From Piromyces finnis (taxonomy: Eukaryota > Neocallimastigomycota > Neocallimastigomycetes > Neocallimastigales > Neocallimastigaceae): DNA of 64,000 bases. The position numbers and the translations under genes were made by a program. Location: the NCBI GenBank assembly GCA_002104945.1, contig MCFH01000001.1:930001-994000 (forward strand), in the 5' to 3' direction. This document shows, one piece after another, positions 12,890 through 21,261 of this stretch. The notes beneath the pieces are model-generated. The model did not search any database. It was given only the letters and a program-made list of their open reading frames with translations, and was not told the DNA's origin. Every line of letters begins with the position of its first letter. Position 1 is the stretch's first letter.

Positions 12890-13636
12890 TTATTCAATTT
12901 CAATTTCATTTTTTTCTTTTGCAACTATTACATTATCAAAAACCTCTTTAGCTTCTTTATAATAATTGTTTAATTCTTCTTCAGGCCAAAAATGTGTCAA
13001 TACTAATTTTTTAACATTTGCTTCTTTTGCAATTGTAGCTGCTTGTTTTGCTGTTAAATGATTACAAATTTCAGGAAAACCGTGTGATACCAATAAACTA
13101 GCTTCACTAATTAATACATCAGCTTTATTTGAAAATTGTACAATCTTATCTTTTGAAGAATATGAAGTATCTGATGTATATATTATAGTTTGAACACCAT
13201 CCGTTATTTTAATTGAATATGTTTCAACAGGGTGCTCATTTTTTGAAAATGTTATTTTAATATTATTTATAAAAATTTCTTTATTTTCCGCTATAACTTC
13301 ATATTTTGCATATGAATCTTTTTCACTCAAAATATCCTCATAAGTTAATTTTGGTGTTTCTGGTAAATATACATTTATTCGTTTTTCTAAACGACCTTGT
13401 TTATTAAATACAAATGAAGCATATAATAAATTAAATAGATCATTATAATGGTCACGGTGAAGATGACTAATAATAATATTTAAATCTTTTAAATCATTTG
13501 GAAAATTTAATAAACTGTTAATTCCACTTCCACAATCTAATATAATTTTAGTATCACCAGATGTAATCATATAACCTGGACAATTATGTCCTTCTGTACT
13601 ATATGGTGATTGTGTCCCTAAAATTTTTATTTTCAT
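12890..13636 (-). CDS. Metallo-beta-lactamase-fold hydrolase, bacterial type
   Basis: Single-exon, 248-residue protein of the MBL-fold hydrolase superfamily, closest in layout to RNase Z-like/YhfI-type bacterial proteins. Visible metal-site motifs in order: ILDCGSG (about residue 33), the signature HLHRDH (H-x-H-x-D-H, about residues 58-63), EHPVETYSIKI (third-ligand His region), SDTSYSS (bridging Asp) and THFWPEE near the C-terminus (last His). The length equals a complete bacterial protein, with no organelle signal. It lacks introns while surrounding genes have 3-14, and the 5' and 3' flanks are normal host AT-rich DNA. Inferred: acquisition from bacteria. The substrate cannot be told from sequence; RNA, cyclic nucleotides or phosphodiesters are all possible in this superfamily. 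Confidence 0.85.
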   Translation of the reverse strand: MKIKILGTQSPYSTEGHNCPGYMITSGDTKIILDCGSGINSLLNFPNDLKDLNIIISHLHRDHYNDLFNLLYASFVFNKQGRLEKRINVYLPETPKLTYEDILSEKDSYAKYEVIAENKEIFINNIKITFSKNEHPVETYSIKITDGVQTIIYTSDTSYSSKDKIVQFSNKADVLISEASLLVSHGFPEICNHLTAKQAATIAKEANVKKLVLTHFWPEEELNNYYKEAKEVFDNVIVAKEKNEIEIE

Positions 13637-14129
13637 TATTTATTCTTTAAGATGGTTTATAGGTTACACACCAAAATATATAATAATTATTTTAAATAGT
13701 ATTAATCGTAGGTTAGATTTTTATAAAAAGCAATCATGCTTATTAAATATATTTAAGTATTTTTAAATAGACTTTTATATTATTATATTTAGAAAATATG
13801 AATAATATATTTAAATAATATATTATTTATATTTATTGATATATTTAAATCAATTAAATAAAATATAAATTAATTTATCCAATCATATAAATTTGATATA
13901 GCCAATTAGAGCTTTAGAAATAGGTTTTGGTTAAAAAATAACATTTTTGAAATCACAAATTTAATCCTTTCTCTTTTAATTGTTGCGTAAATTAACGACT
14001 AAGGTATATAATGTGATTTTAAAATGAATTTTTTATTTAATGAAATATGTTAATGGATGAATACTTGTTTCGAATTAAATATTAATTCATATTTTAAAAT
14101 GTTTAATATTATATTATTAATAGAACAAA
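13637..14129. other. Divergent promoter region between MBL hydrolase and RPS5
   Basis: This is the 493-base gap between two divergently transcribed start codons. It holds two CCAAT pentamers (13879-13883 and 13902-13906), then a pyrimidine-rich stretch (CCTTTCTCTTTT, about 13966-13977) that is typical of ribosomal-protein promoters. Otherwise AT-only. Confidence 0.5.
13879..13906 (+). promoter_or_regulatory. Paired CCAAT boxes upstream of RPS5
   Basis: Two CCAAT pentamers, 23 bases apart, lie 224-251 bases upstream of the RPS5 ATG in otherwise AT-only DNA. CCAAT is bound by the NF-Y/HAP complex in fungi; function here is inference. Confidence 0.35.
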
Positions 14130-14983
14130 ATGGCCGCAACTTTACCAGCGGAAATTATGAACAACGAATCTTCCACCCCACGTCTCTTCAACAAGTGGAG
14201 GTTAGTATGAAGAAAGTTATTGTAGTTAACAATAATAATAATACATTAAAATTAATTATTATGTTTTAATATATTTAAATTCTTTAATAAAGTTACGAAG
14301 AAGTTCAATCCAAGGAACTTTCTCTTGCTGTAAGTTTTATAAAATAATAAAAATTATATAATCGTCGAAATATTTAATTAAATGTAAATTTTTATATATA
14401 AAGGATTACCTCCAAATCAGTCACCCAGTTTACCTTCCACACACTGCTGGTCGTTACCAAGTCAAGAGATTCCGTAAGGCTCAAGTATGTATAAAAATAA
14501 TAACGCAAAAATTCAATTTAGATATGATATTAAATAAAATAAATATATTATGAAATACAATAGTGTCCAATTGTTGAACGTTTAACCAACTCTCTTATGA
14601 TGCACGGACGTAACAACGGTAAGAAGCTCATGGCTACCCGTATTGTTAAGCACACTTTCGAAATCATCCACCTCCTCACTGACCAAAACCCAATCCAAGT
14701 TTTATTAGATGCTATCACCAACACTGGTCCACGTGAAGATTCCACCCGTATTGGTTCATCCGGTACCGTCAGAAGACAAGCTGTTGATGTTTCTCCATTA
14801 AGAAGAGTCAACCAAGCTATCTGGCTCCTTACCACTGGTGCCCGTGAAGCTTCCTTCAGAAACATCAAGACCATCGCTGAATGTCTTGCTGAAGAATTAA
14901 TCAACGCTGCTAAGGGTTCCTCCAACTCTTACGCCATCAAGAAGAAGGATGAAATTGAACGTGTCGCTAAGAGCAACCGTTAA
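14130..14983 (+). CDS. RPS5: 40S ribosomal protein S5 (uS7)
   Basis: Head-domain protein of the small ribosomal subunit, contacting 18S rRNA and mRNA near the E site. Four exons: 14130-14200, 14293-14329, 14404-14484, 14564-14983; 202 residues, close to the usual 200-204. Unmistakable uS7 segments: [71 protein letters not shown] and the C-terminal [16 protein letters not shown]. Codon use is strikingly C-ending (CTC, TCC, ACC, CGT) compared with the A/T-ending neighbours, as expected for a very highly expressed gene. The three introns are small and all interrupt the 5' third. A long antisense frame over exon 4 is a by-product of this codon bias. Confidence 0.98.
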
Positions 14984-15550
14984 ATATCATATACATTATT
15001 CAATTTTGTATATAATATTGGTTTATATGTATTTAATATAAATCGAAATAGATAAATAAAAAAATTAAAAAAATATAAATTTGGATTTTGAAGTAATGTG
15101 GATATTTTAAAGTTTTATATTATGATATTGGGATTAGAATTTGAAATTTAGGTAATGAATTATAAGTTGATATATATAAATAATTGATTATATGAGGAAA
15201 TAAAAATATTTTAAAGGTAAGAATTTTGGTATAAGGAGAATGTTAATTTGAATTATAAAGTAATAATATAAATTATTCTGGTTGTTAAACTTTCCAATAA
15301 TTTTTGTAAAAGAAATTCAGTAAGTTTTATCAGTAATGAAGTAGCAATAATAAGGTGTAAAGATAAGCAGCACTGATATTAATAATAATGTTGGAAGTCA
15401 ATTGTTTTTAGTATAATACCGATTTCTTATGAAATTGTAGTTATATAAAACTATATAAATATATATATATGTATTTTAAAGTTTAGTATAATGACAATAT
15501 TTATATATTTATAAAATGCATTTTATAAGTATATGTAAATGCTGTGCTAA
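14984..15550. other. RPS5 downstream region
   Basis: AT-rich 3' flank of RPS5 up to the retroelement insertion point. No gene or structured RNA could be supported. Confidence 0.55.
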
Positions 15551-15561
15551 TTCATTATTTT
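15551..15561 (+). repeat. Target-site duplication, left copy
   Basis: TTCATTATTTT directly abuts the first base of the retroelement's 5' repeat. The identical 11-mer follows the poly-A tail at 21251-21261. Adding the preceding AA, which merges with the A tail, would make it 13 bp. Confidence 0.93.
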
Positions 15562-15685
15562 CCCTCTTGGGAACGTGCCTTCATTTATTTAATAAATGTA
15601 GTTTCTCAAGGGGGTCTACTCATGCTCATGGTACTGAGAGAGTAGAAAGAATTAAATCCAAGTATTGCGCAATGGATGCTTGGTG
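15562..15685 (+). repeat. LINE 5' tandem unit 1 (124 bp)
   Basis: Starts CCCTCTTGGGAACG and ends GGATGCTTGGTG. It is 120/124 identical to the next unit. Three consecutive stems can form: 15562-15573 with 15603-15614 (12 pairs, two G-U); 15615-15621 with 15640-15646 (7 pairs, enclosing CTCA/TGAG); and 15658-15665 with 15676-15683 (8 pairs). Confidence 0.95.
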
Positions 15686-15809
15686 CCCTCTTGGAAACGT
15701 GCCTTCATTTATTTAATAAATGTAGTTTCTCAAGGGGGTCTACTCATGCTCATGGTACTGAGAGAGTAGGAAGAATTAAATCCAAGCATTGCGCAATGGA
15801 TGCTTGGTT
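15686..15809 (+). repeat. LINE 5' tandem unit 2 (124 bp)
   Basis: Second copy of the unit. It differs from unit 1 at unit positions 10, 85, 102 and 124. The changes at 85 (A to G) and 102 (T to C) keep base pairing in stems 2 and 3. A fragment of stem 2 (GCTCATGGTACTGAG) recurs once more at 15839-15853. Confidence 0.95.
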
Positions 15810-16449
15810 AGTCTTTAAGGGAAAATTATTAGGACTAAGCTCATGGTACTGAGCGATTAAAAAACATTTATCCATCGAATTTAAGTATTTGATGAATAAG
15901 TTGAATGTTTGATATTCAGGTAAGTTTGTATAGTATTTAATTAGAAGAGTAATACATTTTGTTGCTGTATTTTTTCTTTTATTCATGTATTCATGTAGTA
16001 CTACTCTTCTCTTGTAAGAATCCAATGTAGTCAACTTTAGCATTTGCATTGTATTTTTATATTCATGTAGCTATTGTTGTATTGTTTCTTGTAAGAGACT
16101 GATTCACTCTACATCATGTAAAAATACTATTCACAAGCTTTCTGGTGTCGACATTCTTGATTCAAATTTTTTACCAATTTAAATATTTAATGAAAAGTAA
16201 GTCAAACAAGTTTAGTGTCAAAAAGCGAATCGAATTTACTAACAACAAACCAAAACTAGAATTTTTAAAGAAAATTTACAACTAGAATTCAAAAAAAGAA
16301 ACTTTAAACAAAGCATCGTAACAATTTTTGTACTATCCAGTACTTTTAAGAAGAGAGAGAGAGACAGATTTTTTTTCCATATACGTTATATTTATAATTT
16401 TTATTAGTATTTATTTTATATTCAATATTTTTAATTAGAATTTATTATC

Positions 16450-19400
16450 ATGTCAGTCCTTTATATTAAAGACAAGAATTATATCAGACGTGGTACCCGG
16501 TCTTATGGTATCCCCTTAGATGATATTCGCTCCTTCTTTATCCGTGGTATTCGATCATGGTCAGTAAATATGCTATGGGAAAAACTCGAGGTTATTCTAG
16601 AAGATAAATTTAATTCAGTTATTAGTGTTAAATATTTTCAGACTTTCAATGATCACTTTTTCTTAGTCAAGGTTCATGGTTCATCGAAAGATTGTATTAA
16701 AATCTTACACATGTTAAAGAAGAAACTTTCAGTTACCTCAATTTCCTTTTCAGCTCGTAGTAGAAGGAATCACAAATACACTTTTTCCACTCTCAAACGT
16801 AAAATTTTAGTTTCTAATAAACATCAACATTCTATTCAACAATCATTTCAACAATCAGTTCAACAATCTCATCAACAATCCGATCTTCAACTAGATCTTC
16901 AACAAGATCTTCAACAAGTTTCCAATCATGAAAATATTCCAGATCTACAGCAAACACAATTTCAATCTCAACATTCAACAATTAATTCTAATAGCTCTAT
17001 CAACTCTGATAACAGTTCAATAGTTGATAGTTCTTCAGTTTCACAGCCATCTAGTAATAGTTCTACTTATTCCTCTGATGCATCATCCATTAATAACGAT
17101 GACTTTAATAATAATAATAATAGCAACGATTCTTCCTCATCCAACAAGCCTGATAACTTTTCTTTTTGTCTTAGTTGGAACACCAATGGGTGGAATCACG
17201 AAAAGAGAGATAGTATTAGCTATTTCACAGCTATTTTCAAACCATTATTTTTATGTTTCCAAGAAACTGGTAATGGTTCTGGATCGAATACAGATTATCC
17301 TTGTCGTGTTACTTTGCGAAACTATAGACACTTTTTCAAGAAAGCTGACGAATCAGTTCCGGGAATGAGAGGTTTATATTTAGGTTTTCACAATTCATGT
17401 CAAGCCTCACTTGAAAACTTCTCTGGAAAGTATATTATTTCTATTTATACTTTTAGTCTCTGGAATAGATTCAAATGCTCGATTGGTAATGTTTATATGC
17501 CTCATAGTCATCACAACATCTATGTTGATCATGCAAAGTTAGAAGTTCGCTTGTGGTTACAAACTCATTCATCCCATCCATCGATTCTTGTTGGTGATTT
17601 TAATATGTCTAAAGTAAAATTATCCAACTGGTTATCAACTAATGGATTAGGAGATTGGGAAATTCTTCCGCTTAGAGGGTCTACTATCTCTTGGACTCGA
17701 GGTGATCAATCTTCCGACATTGACCATGCTCTTATCAATTCGAAGATGAAAGATCTTATTCACTCAGGATCATTTATAAATAATTTTTATCCTGTATCAG
17801 ACCATAAGCCACTTCTTATTAATGGTAAAATTATTCCTATGGAAGATTTTTCTAATGACTTTAATGTTCCTAAGAAAATTCTGAAATGGAATAGATTAAA
17901 ATGTATTGAGGAAAAGGAATCTATTCTCAGTCATAATAAATTCCAAATACTTTCAGCTAAATCCAACGATCCTAATGTTTCTACAGATGAACTTTCCAAA
18001 GAGTTTACTTCAACTGCTTTTTCAATTGCAGACGAGCTCAGTATTACTTCAGCAAATAATGTTATAAAGTCTTCATTTCATATTTCACAACAAATTTTTA
18101 ATCTTCAAAAAATCAAAATGAAGTTGTATAAGAGATTTAAAAAAGAAAGAATTTATGATATAGATGAATTTATTAAAAGAATTAAAATCTACCGTAAACT
18201 CATTGATTACATCCACAAAAGATGTAATGAATTTAGGAAGCAAGAATATCTTCATTGGATTAAAACAGGATGTGAGTATATGAAGAGTCATAATCCTAAG
18301 AAGGCCTGGAAATGGATCAAGAAAACTGCAAAAATTGGAAAAGATTCTTTCTTTATTGCTCAACCAATTAAAAATAAAAATGGAGAATTAGTTGTTGCTA
18401 CGGAAGAACAACTAGATGTGTGGCATGATCATTTCGAAAAGCTTGCATCAGATCCAAGTGGTGTAAGTCTTGATTTAGAGCATTGGTATGAAGAACCAAT
18501 GAATAAACGTTTTTCACTTCCTATGCTTGATGAATGGGATATCAACCAAGATATTAGTATTGATGAAGTCAAGTCAGCTATCCTCACTACTCCAAATTAT
18601 AAAGCATCAGGTCCGGATGGTATTCCAATTGAATTTTACAAAGCATTAGTTCCATCAAGTAATGATTCTAATAATGCTACAGATAATAATTCTTCTGGTA
18701 ATACTACTTCAGATAATGATGCTCATGGTTTAAATTTTATTCTTAAATTATTCAACCGTATTTGGGATGGAGATTTCCCCAACTCATGGAATGAATCCAG
18801 TATTGTTTCTATTCCTAAGAAGGGAGATTTGACAGATTGTGATAACTATCGAGGTATATCACTTATCAATAATGGTATTAAGTTGATTTCCAAAATTGTC
18901 ACCACTAGAATCTCAGAATATGGTTTAAAGAATAATTTCATTAGACCTGAACAATTTGGTTTTCGAAAAAAGGAAGAAAGTATTAGTCTTTTCATTTCAA
19001 TCCAAGAAATATGCCGTAGACGTCAATTAGATAATAAAGAGACATATTTGGCCTTTTTAGATCTCAGGAAAGCATACGATTCAGTCCCAATCGGTAATAT
19101 TCTCCATAAATTAGATTGTTTAGGAATCCGAGGTAAGAGTTTACAATTCATCAAAAATTTATATTTAACATCTAAGGCTAATGTCAAATTAGATGGACAA
19201 TTCTCGAAATCTTTTGATGTGAAGAAAGGAGTCCGTCAAGGTTGCCCTCTTTCTCCTATTCTCTTTAATCTCTTTATTAATGATATATTTAGAGAGTGCG
19301 AAGATCTAGGAGTCAGTTTAGGTGACACTCGATGCTGTGGTGGACTTTTTGCAGATGATATAGTTATTTGTGCTCCAACAAGAGGATGCTTAAAAAAGAT

Positions 19401-20973
19401 GCTTAGAAGAGTTAATGAATGGGCATTGTATAATGAAATGGAATTTGGTATCCAGAAATGTTCAACGATGGTGATTCGTCCTGAATCAATAGAAAATCAG
19501 AACAAGAGAGATCCAACATTTTACTTAGCAGGACAACCCATTCCAACTACTGATTGTTATACTTATCTTGGTGTTCCATTTGATAAGAATTTGTCCCTTA
19601 AACCAGTAATTAAAGCTCTTAATAACAAGGTTTTGAAAGGGCTTTTCTCAGTCAGTAAATTCTTAAGAAATCCTAATATTCCTATTCCTTTCAAAAAACT
19701 AGTACTTAACTCACAAGTGATTAGCAGAGTTTCATACTTTGCACCATTACTTGGATCCAACAAAGCTAGGTCTAGGATTGCTCAGAAGCATGTTAACAAA
19801 GGAATACGATGGGTTGCCGGAGTTCATAAAGCTGTATCGTTTATATCTTTATACTCTATTTCAAAAGATTTGAATATTCCTCCATTGTCAGCCAAATGTG
19901 CGTTAGCTCAGGTTAGATGTTTTAACAAATGGAAAAACTCAAATTGTATTATCTCACACCTTGTCAATTACATTCCTAAATTTAGAAAATACACGTGGTG
20001 CAAATCAAGTAGGACACTTGATAAAAAACTAAAGAAACATGGAGATGTTAAAGCAGTTAAAAACTTTTATTGGAAAGATCTCAAAGGGAATTCAATCAAA
20101 GCGCAATATTATGATGATAATAAATTTAGTGAAACTAAAGATTTTATTAAATTATGTTATGAGTACCCAGAGTTTGCCTATGGCTTCTACTGGCTATTGA
20201 AAGCAAGAAGCGGATACAAGTTGGATGCTAGAGTTGCCAAAGCTGCTAAATTTGTTGATCCAGTTTGTCCTAACTACTGTCCATGTTGCAAGTGTGGAGA
20301 TCAAAGTATTAAACATTGGTTATTAGATTGTCCAACATTTAGAGATATCCGTATTAAACATTATGATTCCATAGTCCAGCTATTAAATTTTTTCAGTCAA
20401 CGTAATTCCAATAGTCCTATCAATAATAATGAAATTGATAATATCAGTAGAGATAGTAATAACATTAATAGTAATAGTAACAATAGTAATAGTAACAATA
20501 GTAATAGTAACAATAGTAATAGTAACAATAGTAATAATAACAATAATAGAAATAATAATATTAGTAATGATAGCAATAGTGAAGATAATAATTCTAATTT
20601 AGATAGTAATTTAGTTAATGATAGTAATAGTTCTAATAATCCGGTGAATATTAATGTGTATGATTATTCTAGTGTGTGCAGTAAAATATTTAAATTCCTT
20701 CTTGGGGGAAGAAGTTTTAACAATATTAATTACAATTCAAGGGAATGGAAAGAACTTTGTAAGCGTCAGATTCAATCTGGTACTAATGAAGGAGCACCAT
20801 TCTTGACGGTAACCGCGGAACTTCTAACCAAAATCATGCCTTTTGCTATTGGCCAGCAATGGTCAATGTTCAAAAGGTTTGAAGCAACATCCAAGAGCGT
20901 CAATGCTGAAGAAACAGTAAGACAGGCCAGGAGGGCCAGCGCAACCAATGGAGATCATAATTTTGTCCCATGA
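16450..20973 (+). CDS. LINE polyprotein: APE endonuclease, reverse transcriptase, C-terminal zinc knuckle
   Basis: 1507 residues in one frame. Residues 1-115 are basic with an alternating alpha/beta pattern that might be an RNA-binding (RRM-like) fold, followed by Gln-rich (about 125-180) and Ser/Asn-rich linkers. The APE-type endonuclease spans about 238-460: SWNTNG (Asn 244), QETG (Glu 272), GDFN (382-385), SDIDH, and SDHKP with its His at 452. The reverse transcriptase spans about 700-1007: ASGPDGIP, NYRGISL, QFGFRK, AFLDLRKAYDSV, GVRQGCPLSPILFNLF and the catalytic box FADD at 967-970. A C-terminal CCHC-like knuckle (CPCCKCG..HWLLDC, about 1273-1294) precedes an NS-repeat insert and a conserved-looking tail. 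All catalytic residues are present, so target-primed reverse transcription appears intact. The start is the first ATG of the frame. Confidence 0.95.
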   Translation: MSVLYIKDKNYIRRGTRSYGIPLDDIRSFFIRGIRSWSVNMLWEKLEVILEDKFNSVISVKYFQTFNDHFFLVKVHGSSKDCIKILHMLKKKLSVTSISFSARSRRNHKYTFSTLKRKILVSNKHQHSIQQSFQQSVQQSHQQSDLQLDLQQDLQQVSNHENIPDLQQTQFQSQHSTINSNSSINSDNSSIVDSSSVSQPSSNSSTYSSDASSINNDDFNNNNNSNDSSSSNKPDNFSFCLSWNTNGWNHEKRDSISYFTAIFKPLFLCFQETGNGSGSNTDYPCRVTLRNYRHFFKKADESVPGMRGLYLGFHNSCQASLENFSGKYIISIYTFSLWNRFKCSIGNVYMPHSHHNIYVDHAKLEVRLWLQTHSSHPSILVGDFNMSKVKLSNWLSTNGLGDWEILPLRGSTISWTRGDQSSDIDHALINSKMKDLIHSGSFINNFYPVSDHKPLLINGKIIPMEDFSNDFNVPKKILKWNRLKCIEEKESILSHNKFQILSAKSNDPNVSTDELSKEFTSTAFSIADELSITSANNVIKSSFHISQQIFNLQKIKMKLYKRFKKERIYDIDEFIKRIKIYRKLIDYIHKRCNEFRKQEYLHWIKTGCEYMKSHNPKKAWKWIKKTAKIGKDSFFIAQPIKNKNGELVVATEEQLDVWHDHFEKLASDPSGVSLDLEHWYEEPMNKRFSLPMLDEWDINQDISIDEVKSAILTTPNYKASGPDGIPIEFYKALVPSSNDSNNATDNNSSGNTTSDNDAHGLNFILKLFNRIWDGDFPNSWNESSIVSIPKKGDLTDCDNYRGISLINNGIKLISKIVTTRISEYGLKNNFIRPEQFGFRKKEESISLFISIQEICRRRQLDNKETYLAFLDLRKAYDSVPIGNILHKLDCLGIRGKSLQFIKNLYLTSKANVKLDGQFSKSFDVKKGVRQGCPLSPILFNLFINDIFRECEDLGVSLGDTRCCGGLFADDIVICAPTRGCLKKMLRRVNEWALYNEMEFGIQKCSTMVIRPESIENQNKRDPTFYLAGQPIPTTDCYTYLGVPFDKNLSLKPVIKALNNKVLKGLFSVSKFLRNPNIPIPFKKLVLNSQVISRVSYFAPLLGSNKARSRIAQKHVNKGIRWVAGVHKAVSFISLYSISKDLNIPPLSAKCALAQVRCFNKWKNSNCIISHLVNYIPKFRKYTWCKSSRTLDKKLKKHGDVKAVKNFYWKDLKGNSIKAQYYDDNKFSETKDFIKLCYEYPEFAYGFYWLLKARSGYKLDARVAKAAKFVDPVCPNYCPCCKCGDQSIKHWLLDCPTFRDIRIKHYDSIVQLLNFFSQRNSNSPINNNEIDNISRDSNNINSNSNNSNSNNSNSNNSNSNNSNNNNNRNNNISNDSNSEDNNSNLDSNLVNDSNSSNNPVNINVYDYSSVCSKIFKFLLGGRSFNNINYNSREWKELCKRQIQSGTNEGAPFLTVTAELLTKIMPFAIGQQWSMFKRFEATSKSVNAEETVRQARRASATNGDHNFVP
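20455..20545 (+). repeat. Asn/Ser minisatellite inside the LINE frame
   Basis: Repeats of the 15-mer AATAGTAACAATAGT encode Asn-Ser runs between the zinc knuckle and the C-terminal tail. They are in frame and so tolerated. Confidence 0.85.
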
Positions 20974-20986
20974 TAAAATTTTGATC
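20953..20986 (+). other. Hairpin spanning the LINE stop codon
   Basis: GATCATAATTTT (20953-20964) pairs with AAAATTTTGATC (20975-20986) except one T-T mismatch. The TGA stop (20971-20973) lies in the 10-base loop. GTCCCAT in the loop recurs at 20998-21004. Possibly a 3' recognition element; unproven. Confidence 0.6.
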
Positions 20987-21183
20987 TTTGGCTCGGTGTC
21001 CCATTGGAAGTCAAATACAATTATTATACTTTAGTATGATAGTGGCTTTCTTACTTTAATTAAAATTACTAGAATACATTATACCCAATTTTTATTCATT
21101 TGTGTTTATTTAAACATATTTTTTTTATTTTTATTTTATTTTAATTTTTATATTTCATGTATTATAATTTTAATTAAATTAAT

Positions 21184-21208
21184 AATAAAGTTTAAAATAT
21201 TTGATGCC

Positions 21209-21250
<42 letters not shown>
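21184..21250 (+). terminator. LINE polyadenylation signal and poly-A tail
   Basis: AATAAA at 21184-21189 is followed 22 bases later by 39 uninterrupted A (21212-21250), the expected 3' end of a reverse-transcribed mRNA. Confidence 0.85.
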
Positions 21251-21252
<2 letters not shown>

Positions 21253-21261
21253 CATTATTTT
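21251..21261 (+). repeat. Target-site duplication, right copy
   Basis: TTCATTATTTT, identical to 15551-15561, immediately after the A tail. Confidence 0.93.

Larger units (their letters stand above)
15562..21250 (+). mobile_element. Full-length non-LTR retrotransposon (LINE, APE endonuclease type)
   Basis: A 5689-bp element bounded by exact target-site duplications and ending in 39 A. Order: two 124-bp tandem 5' units (15562-15809), the rest of an 888-bp 5' leader, one uninterrupted 1507-codon frame (16450-20973), a 3' UTR of about 240 bases with AATAAA at 21184-21189, and the poly-A tail 21212-21250. Its base composition is visibly richer in G+C than the flanks. There are no LTRs and no 5' truncation, since the TSD abuts the repeat array exactly. 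Perfect TSDs and an open frame argue for a young, potentially mobile copy; activity is inference. The clade is unassigned; it has APE and RT but no recognised RNase H. Confidence 0.95.

Noticed and set aside
14548-14925. Long antisense frame opposite RPS5 exon 4
   Set aside because: Produced by the C-ending codon bias of RPS5; no family resemblance and the sense strand is an unambiguous uS7.
15300-15420. Possible C/D snoRNA downstream of RPS5 (CTGA word)
   Set aside because: No proper C box (RTGATGA) at a suitable distance and no terminal stem.
15640-15650. Hammerhead-like CTGA...GAAA words in the LINE monomer
   Set aside because: The conserved CUGANGA core is not present (reads CTGAGAG), the spacing is too short for stem II, and unit 2 changes GAAA to GGAA.
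15667-15680. tRNA A-box-like TTGCGCAATGG in the LINE monomers, suggesting a Pol III promoter
   Set aside because: The match is imperfect and no B box (GGTTCGA) follows; the palindrome is explained better by stem 3.
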